Shown here one piece after another: positions 1 to 11,389 of a DNA stretch of 64,000 nt (position 1 is the first letter of the stretch; every line of letters starts with the position of its first letter). Origin of the DNA: Cladopsammia gracilis (Eukaryota > Cnidaria > Anthozoa > Scleractinia > Dendrophylliidae); the NCBI GenBank assembly GCA_022457155.1, contig JAJGOT010000499.1, positions 166,001 to 230,000 of the forward strand. Reading direction: 5' to 3'. The translations under genes were made by a program, and so were the position numbers. The notes beneath the pieces were generated by a model, which saw only the letters and a list, made by a program, of their open reading frames with translations, ran no database searches and was not told the origin of the DNA.

Positions 1-795
1 GTTTCTTTGGCTCACTTTTGTTGCAAGATAAATATTTATCGGCTAAAGTTTGTTATCGCTTTGAGAGTGATAGGATCGTTAAATTTCTCAGGCCGTGATT
101 TAATGTCTAAAGCCTGCGGCGTGCAAGACTTGAGAGAAAGTGTTTCCGGCATCACGGATATAGGCGTCTTGGATCCGACTCTCAAAAAGCCGTAGTCTAT
201 AATTCCACTGCAGTGAAATTAGGAATTCTTGCAATAATTTTTAGCTCCTAAGTTAGTTCTGTAGTTGAGTAGTGTGTCTCAGTGGAGCTAGGCTAAACCT
301 CCGTTGCTTTGTAATAGCGTTTGATTTGGCATCCAACAGATAATCTGCAGCATAGTTGCTGTTTTGTAAGATCTTGTAAATCTCACGGATGCTAGTAAAT
401 TCTTGAGTCCTTTCTTTAAGCAAGGAATGAACATAACTTAATGTCTTTAAAGAAATAAAAATAAAGAAATAAAATAATTCTAACGGCTCTGGACAGCATG
501 ATATCCTCCTATCAATCTTAGAGATAATCCGCCGCGATCAAAAGGTTTATATCATCTTAGAGAACAAATTCTTAACTGTGATCTAAAGGCGCGATCCTCT
601 CTGAAGTCTTACTGGGAAAGCTTTATACTTTAGGCTTTTAAAACACTTTTTTTGCAACCAGTGGGAGTCGTGTTTAGCCTGTCCTTTTCTATACCACTTA
701 ACTGGAGAATTCTGAGGGAGGGAGGGGGCATTTTTTTCCTTTCTTTTTTGAGTTTTTTTTTTTAGGGAATTTTTTTTTCTTTTTTGAGTTTTTTT
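1..795. other. Unassigned AT-rich leader region
   Basis: I see no recognisable gene, tRNA or mobile-element protein here. Short open frames exist but have no family motif and no supporting splice signals. Poly-T and G-rich tracts occur near 715-790, just before the tandem repeats begin. Confidence 0.5.
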
Positions 796-797
796 CA

Positions 798-887
798 GGG
801 ATCCTAACTGGGATCCTAACTCGGATCCTAACTGGGATCCTAACTCGAATCCTAACTCGGATCCTAACTCGGATCCTAACTCGAGAA
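798..887. repeat. Tandem repeat of GGATCCTAACT-type units
   Basis: About seven consecutive copies of a 12-13 bp unit of the form GGATCCTAACTSG are visible. Each carries a BamHI-like GGATCC word, with one copy mutated to GAATCC. The repeat lies directly beside the 64-bp satellite that follows. Confidence 0.9.
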
Positions 888-896
888 ATAGCTAAC

Positions 897-2090
897 CTCT
901 AACGAAACGATATGCGAGTGTTTTGTCGCTTAAATTTCGTTATGTATAAAGTCTTTATGTACATAACGAAACGATATGCGAGTGTTTTATCGCTTAAATT
1001 CCGTTATGTATAAAGTGGTTAAATACATAACGAAACGATATGCGAGTGTTTTATCGCTTAAATTCCGTTATGTATGAAGTGATTATATACATAACGAAAC
1101 GATATGCGAGTGTTTTGTCGCTTAAATTTCGTTATGTATAAAGTGTTTATGTACATAACGAAACGATATGCGAGTGTTCTGTCGCTTAAATTCCGTTATG
1201 TATGAAGTGTTTATATACATAACGAAACGATATGCGAGTGTTTTGTCGCTTAAATTCCGTTATGTATAAAGTGTTTATATACATAACGAAACGATATGCA
1301 AGTGTTTTGTCGCTTAAATTTCGTTATGTATAAAGTGTTTATGTACATAACGAAACGATATGCGAGTGTTTTGTCGCTTAAATTTCGTTATGTATAAAGT
1401 CTTTATATACATAACGAAACGATATGCGAGTGTTTTATCGCTTAAATTCCGTTATGTATAAAGTGGTTAAATACATAACGAAACGATTGCGAGTGTTTTA
1501 TCGCTTAAATTCCGTTATGTATGAAGTGTTTATATACATAACGAAACGATATGCGAGTGTTTTGTCGCTTAAATTTCGTTATGTATAAAGTGTTTATGTA
1601 CATAACAAAACGATATGCGAGTGTTTTATCGCTTAAATTCCGTTATGTATAAAGTGGTTAAATACATAACGAAACGATATGCGAGTGTTTTATCGCTTAA
1701 ATTCCGTTATGTATGAAGTGTTTATATACATAACGAAACGATATGCGAGTGTTTTGTCGCTTAAATTTCGTTATGTATAAAGTGTTTATGTACATAACAA
1801 AACGATATGCGAGTGTTTTATCGCTTAAATTCCGTTATGTATAAAGTGGTTAAATACATAACGAAACGATATGCGAGTGTTTTGTCGCTTAAATTTCGTT
1901 ATGTATGAAGTGTTTATATACATAACGAAACGATATGCGAGTGTTTTGTGGCTTAAATTTCGTTATGTATAAAGTGTTTATATACATAACGAAACGATAT
2001 GCGAGTGTTTTGTCGCTTAAATTTCGTTATGTATATTAAAGTGTTTATATACATAAGAAAACGATATGCGAGTGTTTTATGGCTTAGGAT
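897..2090. repeat. 64-bp hairpin-forming satellite, block 1
   Basis: A head-to-tail satellite of about 18-19 units. The unit start ACATAACGAAACG recurs at 961, 1025 and 1089, giving an exact 64-bp period. Within each unit ACATAACGAAA and TTTCGTTATGT form inverted arms, and GCGA/TCGC form an inner pair, so each unit can fold into a hairpin. Copies differ by a few substitutions (TTTCG or TTCCG in the right arm; AAAGTGTTTAT or AAAGTGGTTAA in the linker). There is no unique spacer between units, so this is a satellite and not a CRISPR array. Confidence 0.93.
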
Positions 2091-2091
2091 C

Positions 2092-2380
2092 CCATATAAA
2101 AATGACGGGGGTGCTCATCATACCTTTTATGGGTCAAAATTTGTAGATTGGTACCGCTTAGGGTACTAAAATCTAAAATGACCACCGTTAGAATTATCGC
2201 GGTACCAATTAGGGTATGAGCCGAAAAAATATGACAGAATATGACATGTGTTGTTTTAGAATTGGTACCTCTTAGGGGTAAAAATTCATTCTAGCCATGC
2301 CCATTTAACGAGATTCTGGTGCCTTTTAGGTTGTTCGAAAATTTCCGACGAGCACCTCCGTCATTTTTATACGGGGTCCC
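2092..2380. mobile_element. MITE-like insertion with terminal inverted repeats inside the satellite
   Basis: The stretch interrupts the 64-bp satellite. Its ends are inverted: TATAAAAATGACGGGGGTGC near 2097 mirrors GCACCTCCGTCATTTTTATA near 2352, with two mismatches. Inside are four degenerate direct repeats of the form TTGGTACC-N4-TTAGGGTA spaced about 60-80 bp. No protein is encoded, which suggests a non-autonomous element. Confidence 0.65.
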
Positions 2381-2690
2381 CCCCCCCCGGCCTTAGGTAG
2401 TTCTTGAGTAAAAAGGACGGCAGAAAATGTACGCTCTGAAGTCGCCGATGCCACAAGTATCTCCTTGTAGCGTTTTGGTGACAGGAGTTTTGTTGAAAGC
2501 TACGCACATGGCTCTTATGTTTGTAACCTGCCGTAGTTCGGGCAGGGCTAGCGATATGTTTTTTTGACAGCGAACCCCCCCCCCCCCCGCCTAAGTTTTC
2601 GCTTAGGAGGCCGGAAGTCTCCCTGCCGCATGCTCCCCTGCTCTGTCATCGTAATTCTCATATACATGAGGGCGAGTATCTTGTGGCTTA
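2381..2690. other. Unassigned spacer between satellite blocks
   Basis: Two poly-C runs (about 2379-2388 and 2575-2587) and moderately GC-rich sequence with no recognisable coding signal. Satellite-like fragments reappear from about 2660. Confidence 0.4.
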
Positions 2691-2691
2691 A

Positions 2692-3352
2692 ATTCATACA
2701 TAACGAAACGATATGCGAGTGTTTTGTCGCTTAGATTCCGTTATGTATGAAGTGTTTATATACATAACGAAACGATATGCGAGTGTTTTGTGGCTTAAAT
2801 TTCGTTATGTATAAAGTGTTTATATACATAACGAAACGATATGCGAGTGTTTTGTCGCTTAAATTTCGTTATGTATAAAGTGTTTATATACATAACGAAA
2901 CGATATGCGAGTGTTTTGTCGCTTAAATTCCGTTATGTATAAAGTGGTTAAATACATAACGAAACGATATGCGAGTGTTTTGTTGCTTAAATTTCGTTAT
3001 GTATAAAGTGTTTATATACATAACGAAACGATATGCGAGAGTTTTGTCGCTTTAATTCCGTTATGTATAACTGAGTAGTTAAAGACATAACGAAACGATA
3101 TGCGAGTGTTTTGTCGCTTAAATTTCGTTATGTATAAAGTGTTTATATAGATAACGAAACGATATGCGAGTGTTTTATCGCTTAAATTCCGTTATGTATG
3201 ATGTGTTTATATACATAACGAAACGATATGCGAGTGTTTTGTCGCTTAAATTCCGTTATGTATAACTGAGTGGTTAAAGACATAACGAAACGATATGCGA
3301 GTGTTTTGTCGCTTAAATTTCGTTATGTATAAAGTGCTTAATATACAGACGA
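2692..3352. repeat. 64-bp hairpin-forming satellite, block 2
   Basis: About ten more units of the same satellite as block 1, with the same ACATAACGAAA/TTTCGTTATGT arms. Two units carry a slightly longer linker (TATAACTGAGTRGTTAAAGA), so variant linkers are themselves repeated. The array decays near 3340-3370. Confidence 0.92.
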
Positions 3353-4064
3353 AACTGTTCGCATAAAAAATTTCGTTATACAGAAGAATTTAGTTGCATA
3401 TTATGCCAATGTAATTACCGCCCTCTTGACAGTTCTTTCCTTGAACTTAAAAGGATTAGAGATGAGAATTTCACGGCACAGAAGGACGTCGTGTTGTTCC
3501 TTCCATTCCATTTTGCTCTGTAAACACAAATTAAAACAATAACTTAGCCCAAAACATGCTGAGAAAAGCATTTGGCGCTGCTAGCTCAAAGTCCGGGACC
3601 AGATAGCACTTTACTATTCATAGGGTACAAATCCTGAGTTAATTTTTTGTGAAAACACAAACAAGAAAATTCATAATTTCACCCACGTGGCTTCGCCATC
3701 AGCTTATATGCGGAGCACAGCAAACACATTCGCAACCGTACATAAAACTTTACTTTTCAACTTTTTATATTTACCAAAACAAGAATAACATAAAGGGCTA
3801 CCTAACAAAAAAAACAGAATTAAAAAATTATGGGATTTTTAAAGGAAATCATATAAAACGCACTCACGTTCACTGGTGGACAGCAAAACACCACTTTTCA
3901 CGTCCTCGACGACAGCTGGACGGAGCTGTGCGTGGAGCAGGCATGCGCAATATAGTCTACACGCGGAAATTACTTCCAGCCAGCCCTCCTTGAGATCAAC
4001 CGTCCAGGTATCTTAAAGTCCCTAATGGGGTTCAAAATGACTGTGTCAACAATATTGTCGCCTA
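3353..4064. other. Unassigned region
   Basis: No convincing gene. A 114-codon open frame on the + strand (from 3649) begins with GTG, has no recognisable domain and ends in basic, low-information sequence, so it is not called. The right edge meets the gypsy remnant. Confidence 0.4.
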
Positions 4065-5254
4065 TTATAGTTGATCCCATGGCTTTCCATTGATGCACTC
4101 CCTCACTGCTGAGAGTTCTTTGTCAATGGCAGATGCCTCATCCACCTGATGAGATGTCATTGCGCTGGGTGTTGCTGATACTGCTACAAATTGTACATAT
4201 TCCTTGGCTTGCGATGAGCATTTGTTTCTGACTTCCTTATTGTTTACTAGTCTCAAGAGTGGATCAGCAATGTTCTCTGGTCCTGGTTTGTCCTTCACTT
4301 TGAATTTGTACAGCTGCATCCTTGGGACCCATCTTTCAATACGCACGCTAGGTTTTGATTTTGGGCCAATGATCACCTCTAGCAGCTTGTGGTCGGTTAC
4401 AAGTTCAAATGGGACTCCATAAATGTAAGGTTGGAACTTCTCACAAGCCCACACAAGTCCGAGCGCTTCCTTCTCCATCTGTGAATATCTCCTCTCTGTT
4501 TCAGTCAGGCTGTGACTTGTGTAGCTGATGATTCTCAGTCCATCCTTGTGTCTGGGTCAGGACAGCCCCTAGCCTGACAGGGCTGGCATTGGCAATTATT
4601 TGTGTTGGGGCAGCCTTGTTGAAATACCCCAAAGTCTCTGCACTGGGCAAATGCTTCTTCAACTCCTTGAATGCTGCCTTCTGCTCTTCGCCAAACACAA
4701 ATGGAGTCCCTGCCTTTGTAAGACTCCTCAGAGGTTTTGAGATTGTTGCTAGGTCAGGAATGAACCGGCCGCAGTAGTTCACCAGTCATTTCCCTTGAAT
4801 CAGGTGTTGGCTCTAGTTGGTGGTAACCTCACTTTAAGTCTAGCTTGCTGAACACTTTGCTGCTGTTCATACTCTAGGTTATCTCATCAACTGTTGGGAT
4901 CAGATGCTGTTCTCTTAATATTGCCTCGTTTGCCCGGTGCATATCTATTGCCCTGCGCATGTCTATTGTTGTATTTCTTATAATTTGGTATACTCGAAGA
5001 TACTAGCTCCTTCGAGCTATTCTAAATCAGAGTTTAAATAAAGTTGTATGCATGTATATATGTACAGGCAAATGTCTCCTTCTGACAACAACAACAACTG
5101 GGTTCACCCACTGGGTGGGCTCTAGTGCTGGCTCTATGATGTCCAAGTCAATGAGTTCTTCAATCTTCTCTTCCACCTTTGCTCTCAGGCTGAAGGGAGT
5201 TCTCGGTATTGTGTCATTCCAGAAAATATCCATACTCCCCCCACGGAAGGTCAC
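4065..5254 (-). pseudogene. Ty3/gypsy retrotransposon pol remnant (RT plus RNase H)
   Basis: Three frames on the minus strand give consecutive pieces of a gypsy polyprotein. The RT N-terminus is at about 5254-5060 (VEEKIEELIDLDIIEPA..PTQWVNPVVVV). RT palm sequence is near 4970-4800 (PTVDEIT, SKLDLK, GYHQLEP). The RT thumb is at about 4782 (NYCGRFIPDLATISKPLRSL). RNase H is at about 4690-4065 (FGEEQKAAFKELK, KEALGLVWACEKFQPYIYG, TDHKLLEVI). The YxDD catalytic loop of RT is missing, so about 100 residues have been deleted between palm and thumb. Stops and frameshifts separate the pieces. It is a dead fragment with no visible LTRs. Confidence 0.85.
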
Positions 5255-5605
5255 GGAAATTCCGAGGGGTAGGGGGGTCTAGAAACGATTAATTGCCGAG
5301 GGGGAGGGTGGTACACAAAGGTTTTTTTCCAGAGGGTTACAAATACTCAATATCGAGTAAACACGTAGTTTCTCGATATAAACCAAGTGAAACGTTCTGT
5401 ACGTTGAAATAAACATACCATTCCTTCTAAAATGTTCTCCATTATTTTTCCGCCTCCTGACGGCGCAGGCATCGACAGCACGTCTTGGAACTACACGGTG
5501 GACTTAAATGATAAACAAAATGGCCAACCAGATACATTCGTCCCCAGACCGCTGACTGAGTCCTATTGTTGTTCTATTAAAAGTTCAGTTGCAAACCCTT
5601 TCTGT
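5255..5605. other. Unassigned sequence left of the piggyBac element
   Basis: G-rich at its left edge, otherwise featureless. A + strand open frame starts with ATG at 5432 and reads into the piggyBac end. It could be a host exon cut by the insertion, but I recognise no domain. Confidence 0.3.
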
Positions 5606-8281
5606 TTAACCCTTTCACCAATCTTTTCCCACCGAAAAAAAACAACCTGAATGGTGAATTTATAGCAAAAATCACTAAAAACGGGTCAGTTTGCTTTAAC
5701 TGCAATTTTCACCTAGAAGGACTGAAAATTTTATAAAGCAACCCCGTGTGAATCTGAAAAGGGAATAAATTTCCTTTCTAAAAATGGAACATTAATTTTT
5801 ATCTTGTGACGACATTTCTGATCAAAATCTCGATTCTCCAAACTGGCCAATGAGAGAGAAGCTGTTAAACGAAGAATGTAGCTGTGCAAGCAAACAGCAT
5901 AGTCTTCATAGTTTATGTTTTCTGTCCTAAAGGGTTAGTTTTTAATCATTAATGAAGGCAAGTAAAAAGTGTGTTCAAGCATTTTATTTATTTCAGTAAT
6001 TTTTTTCTTGTATTAGGATTTTTATTTCTTTCAGGTAAATGAAGTTTCTGGAGCAACAAATCTAAATACAGATCAACACAATAGTTTAAGCTGGTTTATG
6101 ATATCCCAATAATTGGCTGTTTTGTTTTCCAATAAAAACAATGCAATTGATTCCAAGAAAAATGTTCAGAAGACCAAGCTTTTAACGTAGTTCATCCTTG
6201 ATTAGTGTCACTGACATTCAATCAGAGAAGCTAACGGGCAGCTGGTAACCGCCAGTATTCAGTTTGTGTGTGCCATGCTTGAAAGCAGTTGTTTTCTCTT
6301 GAAATGCACAAATAAACATCACAAATATCACACTTGATTGTTGTCTTTGTCAGTTTTAGGGGAACTTCGGAAACTGGGACATTTGGGACAGTTTCCATGA
6401 ATCGGCGATGTCTCTCCCTACAGACTTGACAGGTGTGATCACTTCCCACTCCTTTCACAGGAAAGTGTGCACTGACATTTTCCAGTCGGAATGGAGATTC
6501 CTTCCTCTTTCTCCCTCTTCTTGCAGTTTCTTCCCTCCAGTTTCCCACCAACTCATGAATCAGATCCTCCCTAAAAGCTGTGAAATCCCTCTTTCGTCGA
6601 TTTTCAGGAAGATGCTCTTTGAAGTGACCCTCTATAATATACAAATTGTAGGCAGCAATTTCAAGAAGCTTGATTATGAGGCGCATATACCACCGAAGTT
6701 GCTTTCTGCTTTTTCGAACCATGGTCATTTGATCATTTCTGTCGACAGCTCCCATACTTTTATTGTAGTCTACTACAATTTTGTGTGATTGCACCTCCAT
6801 GTCAGAATATCGTCCAGTACGCCTGTCCTTTTGCTGACGCTGATCAGTGTCGACTTCATCAGTATAGTGACTAGTAGACAAGAAGTGGACAGGCTTGCTA
6901 TCTTTCCAGGCAAGAGCTACCACCCCCTCATAGACTTTCAATGAAGATGCACCCCGATTTTGTGCAGGTGCCCGAAATGCTTTCAACTCAGCTGGGTAGC
7001 CCTTATGGTTGCTTTTAGTAGTACCACACAGGTAAATCTCTCTTGATCTCAGGAAAATACACAATGCAACGCTGCTGTGCCAGTTGTCCACAAATAAACA
7101 ATGTCCTTTATGATGAAAGTCATTAGTCAACCTTGCAACAACAGCTCCTCCTTTTCCAATAGCTGAGATGTCCTCATTGTTCCTTTCCTTTCCAAGGTAA
7201 ACTTTAAACCTTGAAACATAGGCTGTTTCGGCATCACACAGAGGAAGTACCTTGATTCCCCATTGCACTGGCTTTCCTAATATTAGCTGCTTAATAGATA
7301 GTTTGCCTTTGTAGGGAATCATTCCTTCATCAATTGTGATATTTTTACCACAGTTAAAATTGTCCTTGCAAACAGCTTGCAAGTGTTCTATGAAGGGTTT
7401 CACTTTGACAAGTTTTTCATGACTACATTCATTGTCACAATTAAGAGAATTTGGATCACAAAAGAAAATGTACCTGTTCAGTTGTGAAAATCTTTTCTCG
7501 GTGAATACCTTCCGGAATCAAAGAGTGAGAAGCAGCCATTTAGACTCGTTTTGTCAAAAATAGTGCTCATATCGGGGAAGATCAATGTTTTGATTCACTG
7601 CAAGTAGGATAGCAATGTACGCTTTCAACTCAGCAATGTCAGAGATCGGTTCAAATGGCATTTTATGTTTGGTTGTAACGCCTTCTTCACTTGGAACCAC
7701 TCATTTGTCCATCTCGCAATGTTCTCTAAAAGACCGTCGCTAATAAACAGTTTGAATATGTCCACACGTCTCTTTTCACCGGGTAGTTCATTGATCGTTG
7801 GTCCAACACTGTCGCGGCTGAATACTTTGCGAGGATTCTCGTCATAAAATCGGCGAGTCTTCCGTCCATTGTCATCAGTTTCCCAGTAAATGTCATCGGG
7901 GAGAATAAAAGTGAAGCCTGCAATGTCCTCTTCATCTTCGCTTTCGTTAAAAATATCAGCGATGTCATCATCTGAAAAATCTTCGTCTTCTTCGTTTTCC
8001 ATGTGTGGAACTTTAAAGATGGCGCGTGTGAAAATAAAATGAAAATCTTTGCAGCGCGTTTCCTCAAACTTTGTATGAACGCTTCGAGAACAAAGCACAT
8101 GGAACAGAGGGGTTCTTATTAATGTTCATTTTACAATGTCTGAAACCCGCTCTAGGGAACTCATTATCAGACTACCTATGTTGGAATCTGAAACGGTGAA
8201 ATTCCCGGAAAAGCAGTTTAGTATGTTCCAAGGGCAAAACTGGAATGCCAGAAAACCGGTTTAGTGCCGTGAAAGGGTTAA
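5606..8281. mobile_element. piggyBac element with TTAA target duplication
   Basis: The element is bounded by TTAA at 5606-5609 and TTAA at 8278-8281. Immediately inside, the left end reads CCCTTTCAC and the right end reads GTGAAAGGG, a perfect 9-bp terminal inverted repeat starting with CCC as expected for piggyBac. The element proper is 5610-8277 (2668 bp). It contains one decayed transposase gene on the minus strand. Both ends look preserved, so this is a full-length but inactive copy. Confidence 0.93.
6231..8098 (-). pseudogene. piggyBac transposase (PGBD-like), broken
   Basis: The transposase cuts and pastes at TTAA. The N-terminal part (8098-7625) has an acidic stretch (EDEDFSDDDIADIFNESEDE) typical of PGBD proteins. 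After several disrupted bases at about 7410-7620, a 390-codon frame (7403-6231) carries the catalytic core. The three aspartates are visible as TIDEGMIPYKGK (residue 25 of this frame), LFVDNWHSS (106) and MGAVDRNDQM (221). The C-terminus is a cysteine-rich domain (CQVC, CDICDVYLC) that in this family binds the element ends. The core is intact, but the joint between N-terminus and core is frameshifted, so no full-length enzyme is encoded. Confidence 0.92.
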
Positions 8282-8861
8282 GTTTAATAATATAATACTA
8301 GGGTTAACCACATAGGCTACAAGCAGTTCCTATTTTGGCGGGCCTAAAGCGAACGCAAGCAAGCGGGTGGAGATCGAGTGGAAGTGTGAATTTTCTCTCT
8401 TCTGCGAGGCTCACTTCTGCCCCACCTTTTTCTGCTCGCTCACGTTGCTGCGGGAAGCTACCGTTTTTTAAAGGGACAAAATTTTTACCAGTGCAAATAA
8501 TTGCTCCACAGATTAACAACAACGTCCAAAAATAACAACAGTGGCAAATACATTTTTTGAAACAAAACAAAAATGGTATAGCAAACAACAAAACCTTGAA
8601 CTTGGCCACTTGTACCAATAGTTACTAAGATTTATATAATAATTGTTCCTGCTTTTTTAAGTTGAAAATACAAAATGTCCAAAGTTCGAGACTTCATGCC
8701 TCATCCCCAGAAGAAATGCTTTCTTCAGCATCATTTTCGTCTTCCAAACCACTGGAATTTGATGAAGTGTCACTTCTATTGGCATCCAGTGTTTGAAGCA
8801 GCTTTTGTCTTGCATCAATCGCCTTCCTCAGCGAATCCTGGGATCTTCTCAGTTAAGCCAG
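8282..8861. other. Unassigned sequence right of the piggyBac element
   Basis: No recognisable coding sequence. The GC-richer piece near 8340-8460 looks like a dispersed repeat, but I cannot name it. Confidence 0.3.
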
Positions 8862-9734
8862 CTAAGATTCCAAATTTTTCTCGACCTGGTCCACTTTGGT
8901 CAGTGCGGTTTGTCGTGCAGACTTGTTGTTGCTGTCAATTAATTCCATTCTTGCAGTTGTTAGTTCTTGCTGGAGTTGCTTGACTGACGTCTCGCCTTTC
9001 TCTACTCGCACAATGTTTCTGGCAATCATACCTCTGGATAACTTAAATTTCTTAAGCATGTCATCTGGACACTTTTGGTTGATTTCATAATTTATTTTGT
9101 CCACCTCACTCTTGATTAGCTTGTTTTTTTTTTTATTGTGCAAGCAACATTTATTGTCCCATGTATTTTACCTGCTTTAAAATTGCTTAGGGCACTGCTT
9201 CTGCAAAGTTCCTCTCCTTTACTATTCCAAAAATCCCTGTAGGCCTTCATCATACCGGAACTGTTAGCGATTTCTGTTTTGCTGTATATCTTCATCTTCC
9301 TTGCCCTTGCTGCTGAATAAGGTTGTTTTTGTTTATTGTCTGTAGCTTCAGATCGGCCTGTGGTACACAGATCAAACAGCGTGAGCTGATGCAACATCTT
9401 TGCTTTTGTAGTCGGCAGTGGGACGAAATCATTTTTCTCTGTCTGCATCTTGAGAAGTGGTGGGCTCAAGGTGGATGGCAGATTCTACGGTCTTGGTTTC
9501 TTCACAAATCAGATAAATTGCAGGCTCATTGGATTCTTCGATGCACTGCTTCAATTTTGAAATTTTGGTGACATGCTTACCGTTTACTAATCGCGTAAAC
9601 TTGTAGGGGAAACAGAGAACATCGTCGACTTGTGTTGCAACCTCGCGGCGAAACGTATCCAATGTGACATCAGAATTCTCAACAGTTACACAGCAAGAGC
9701 TACTTTCGTTCACATAAACCAAAATATCTGACAT
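8862..9734 (-). pseudogene. Decayed gene of unknown family, possibly retrocopied
   Basis: The minus strand starts with ATG at 9734 (MSDILVYVNESSSCCVTVEN) and reads an N-terminal domain of about 100 residues. It then shifts frame near 9430-9469 into a region with SAARARKMKIYSKTEI and FWNSKGEELCRSSALS. It shifts again at an 11-base A run (minus strand, about 9117-9137) into a charged helical C-terminus (KSEVDKINYEINQKCPDD). The reading order is continuous across the shifts and no introns are seen, so this looks like one intronless coding region broken by small indels. I do not recognise the function. The C-terminal part is probably coiled coil. Confidence 0.55.
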
Positions 9735-10009
9735 GACGGGTTTTACAGATCGGAAACTCTGGAAAACAACTGTATCAATGGTGTGCTAGTTGCAGTCTCG
9801 AGGCATGTGCGGTCGTCGATGAGATATGAATCAATTTATTGTGGTTTAGATTAGTCACTAAAAGAAACCCGAACTCAGTGTTTAATCTATTGTCTTAGCT
9901 GCCGAAACGCATTTGTTACAAAATTAAAGAAAGCTTTAAATAGTCTCAAATTATCGTGGGAAGTTATTGAGGTGTGAAGTTGCTCAATTTAGCGGTCTCA
10001 TAATAGTAA
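9735..10009. other. Unassigned spacer
   Basis: No gene signal. It ends in an AAT-rich microsatellite that leads into the 87-bp duplication. Confidence 0.3.
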
Positions 10010-10018
10010 TAATAATAA

Positions 10019-10193
10019 TAAATAAAACCTTTATTACCGTGTCTATGTATTTAGCTCATAGAGCTAATTGGGGACACCTACTATTACAAAATAAAAATAT
10101 AATAATAAATAAAACCTTTATTACCGTGTCTATGTATTTAGCTCATAGAGCTAATTGGGGACACCTACTATTACAAAATAAAAAGAATAATTT
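10019..10193. repeat. 87-bp direct duplication
   Basis: The sequence AATAAAACCTTTATTACCGT begins at 10021 and again at 10108. The two copies continue nearly identical for about 85 bp (through GGACACCTACTATTAC). The A/T-rich border and the AATAAA word suggest the 3' tail of a retroelement that was duplicated. Confidence 0.85.
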
Positions 10194-10445
10194 TGATTCT
10201 AAAAAGACTGTACAATTATATCACATTAAGTAATAATTTAACTGAATAAACTATACATTAAGATTTAAAAATATTTAGATGACATATATGAAAGCTTATT
10301 AAAATGTACATAATTGTGAATAATCACATGCTACAAAGGTTGCAGCAGTTGCTGCTGTCTTCCACTAGGCTGGCAAGGTCAACACTACGGATATTAGCTT
10401 TAAACGAGCTAAGCGGTCTGTTGCAAATGCACTTCTGAATCTGCC
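10194..10445. other. Unassigned spacer
   Basis: AT-rich, with no gene signal before the OTU-like pseudogene. Confidence 0.3.
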
Positions 10446-11275
10446 ATGCTAAACGCACAAAGCAGTATGGCCTATGAAGATCTCAAATATTTGGCTGCCA
10501 ATTGCAGTGATTTTCGAAAATTCTGCGCTATATGTGAACAACTGGAAAAGCAATGGAGCGATCCTTCGTGGAACATGCAAGAAAAATATTTCTCCACACA
10601 TTTTAGATCATACAGAGTTGACAAATCTCCCGCCGCATTTCTCCTTCAAACTACGCAGATCTAGTCCTGATTCACAGTACTGGGGATGGCAACTGTCTTT
10701 TTAACTCTGCTAGTTTGGCTATTTGTCAAAAATGAAAGCCTTGCATTTGAACTTCGACTACTCACATGCCTCGCCAACAACAAATCCATTACCACTCTGG
10801 AAGACATGGCCCTGGTATTATGTCAGTTGAATCTTTGTGTGATCTTACCTGTTTTGCTGCAAGTTCATCCTACGTATTTGGGAAAAAGGGTTTTGATGCA
10901 GCATTTGAAAACGAGATTGTCAGAACATCGATGAGCTATTCATACAGCAGTACTCTTCAAATCATGGCTCTTGCAAGCATCCTGGGAGAACCAATTCAAA
11001 CCGTTTATCCTGATCAGAACCATAAACTTTTGCCTGTTTACGAAAATGCCTTTCAACCTAGACAAGGAAGCGATTCTTCTAACTCTATAGTTGTTACGAT
11101 TCTGTAGACTAACACGCAAAGTTGGCCAGATCGCTCAAAGGAATTCACTGTTAATCACTTTGTACCACTATTCAAACGAGACAGAAAGAAAAATAAGACG
11201 ACTCAACAAAATGAGAATTATGTTAACAATAAGAAGAGAGAGAACGGACAGAAATAAACCTCAGCGAGGTGAAAT
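10446..11275 (+). pseudogene. OTU-type cysteine protease / vertnin-like pseudogene
   Basis: Overlapping frames spell one protein in order: an N-terminal region (YEDLKYLAANCSDFRKFC), then GDGNCLFNSASLAIC at 10682-10726, then ESLAFELRLLTC, then a region with GKKGFDAAFENEIVRTSMSY, and finally VNHFVPLF at 11150-11173. The DGNC motif supplies the catalytic Asp/Cys pair and NHFVPLF the catalytic His of OTU-fold proteins. This arrangement is seen in vertnin-like animal proteins. At least three frameshifts and an in-frame stop (after LLQTTQI) break it, so it is not functional as it stands. Confidence 0.7.
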
Positions 11276-11389
11276 AATAACGGAAGAAACGGGAAACTTC
11301 TGTCATAAAATGAAGGTAAAGCGTTATCAGAAAGAGAAGACAGGACAATCAAAGAATAACCCAAATGAAAAGAAGGAGAATAAGCAAGA

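Noticed and set aside
7..195. 62-codon ORF at the left edge
   Set aside because: It starts at TTG, has no domain, and is truncated by the window edge, so it cannot be supported.
897..3352. CRISPR-like array
   Set aside because: The 64-bp period has no variable spacers (linkers are shared between units), and the context is a eukaryotic repeat region with no cas genes.
3649..3993. 114-codon plus-strand ORF
   Set aside because: It begins with GTG, has no recognisable domain or splice context, and has unremarkable composition.
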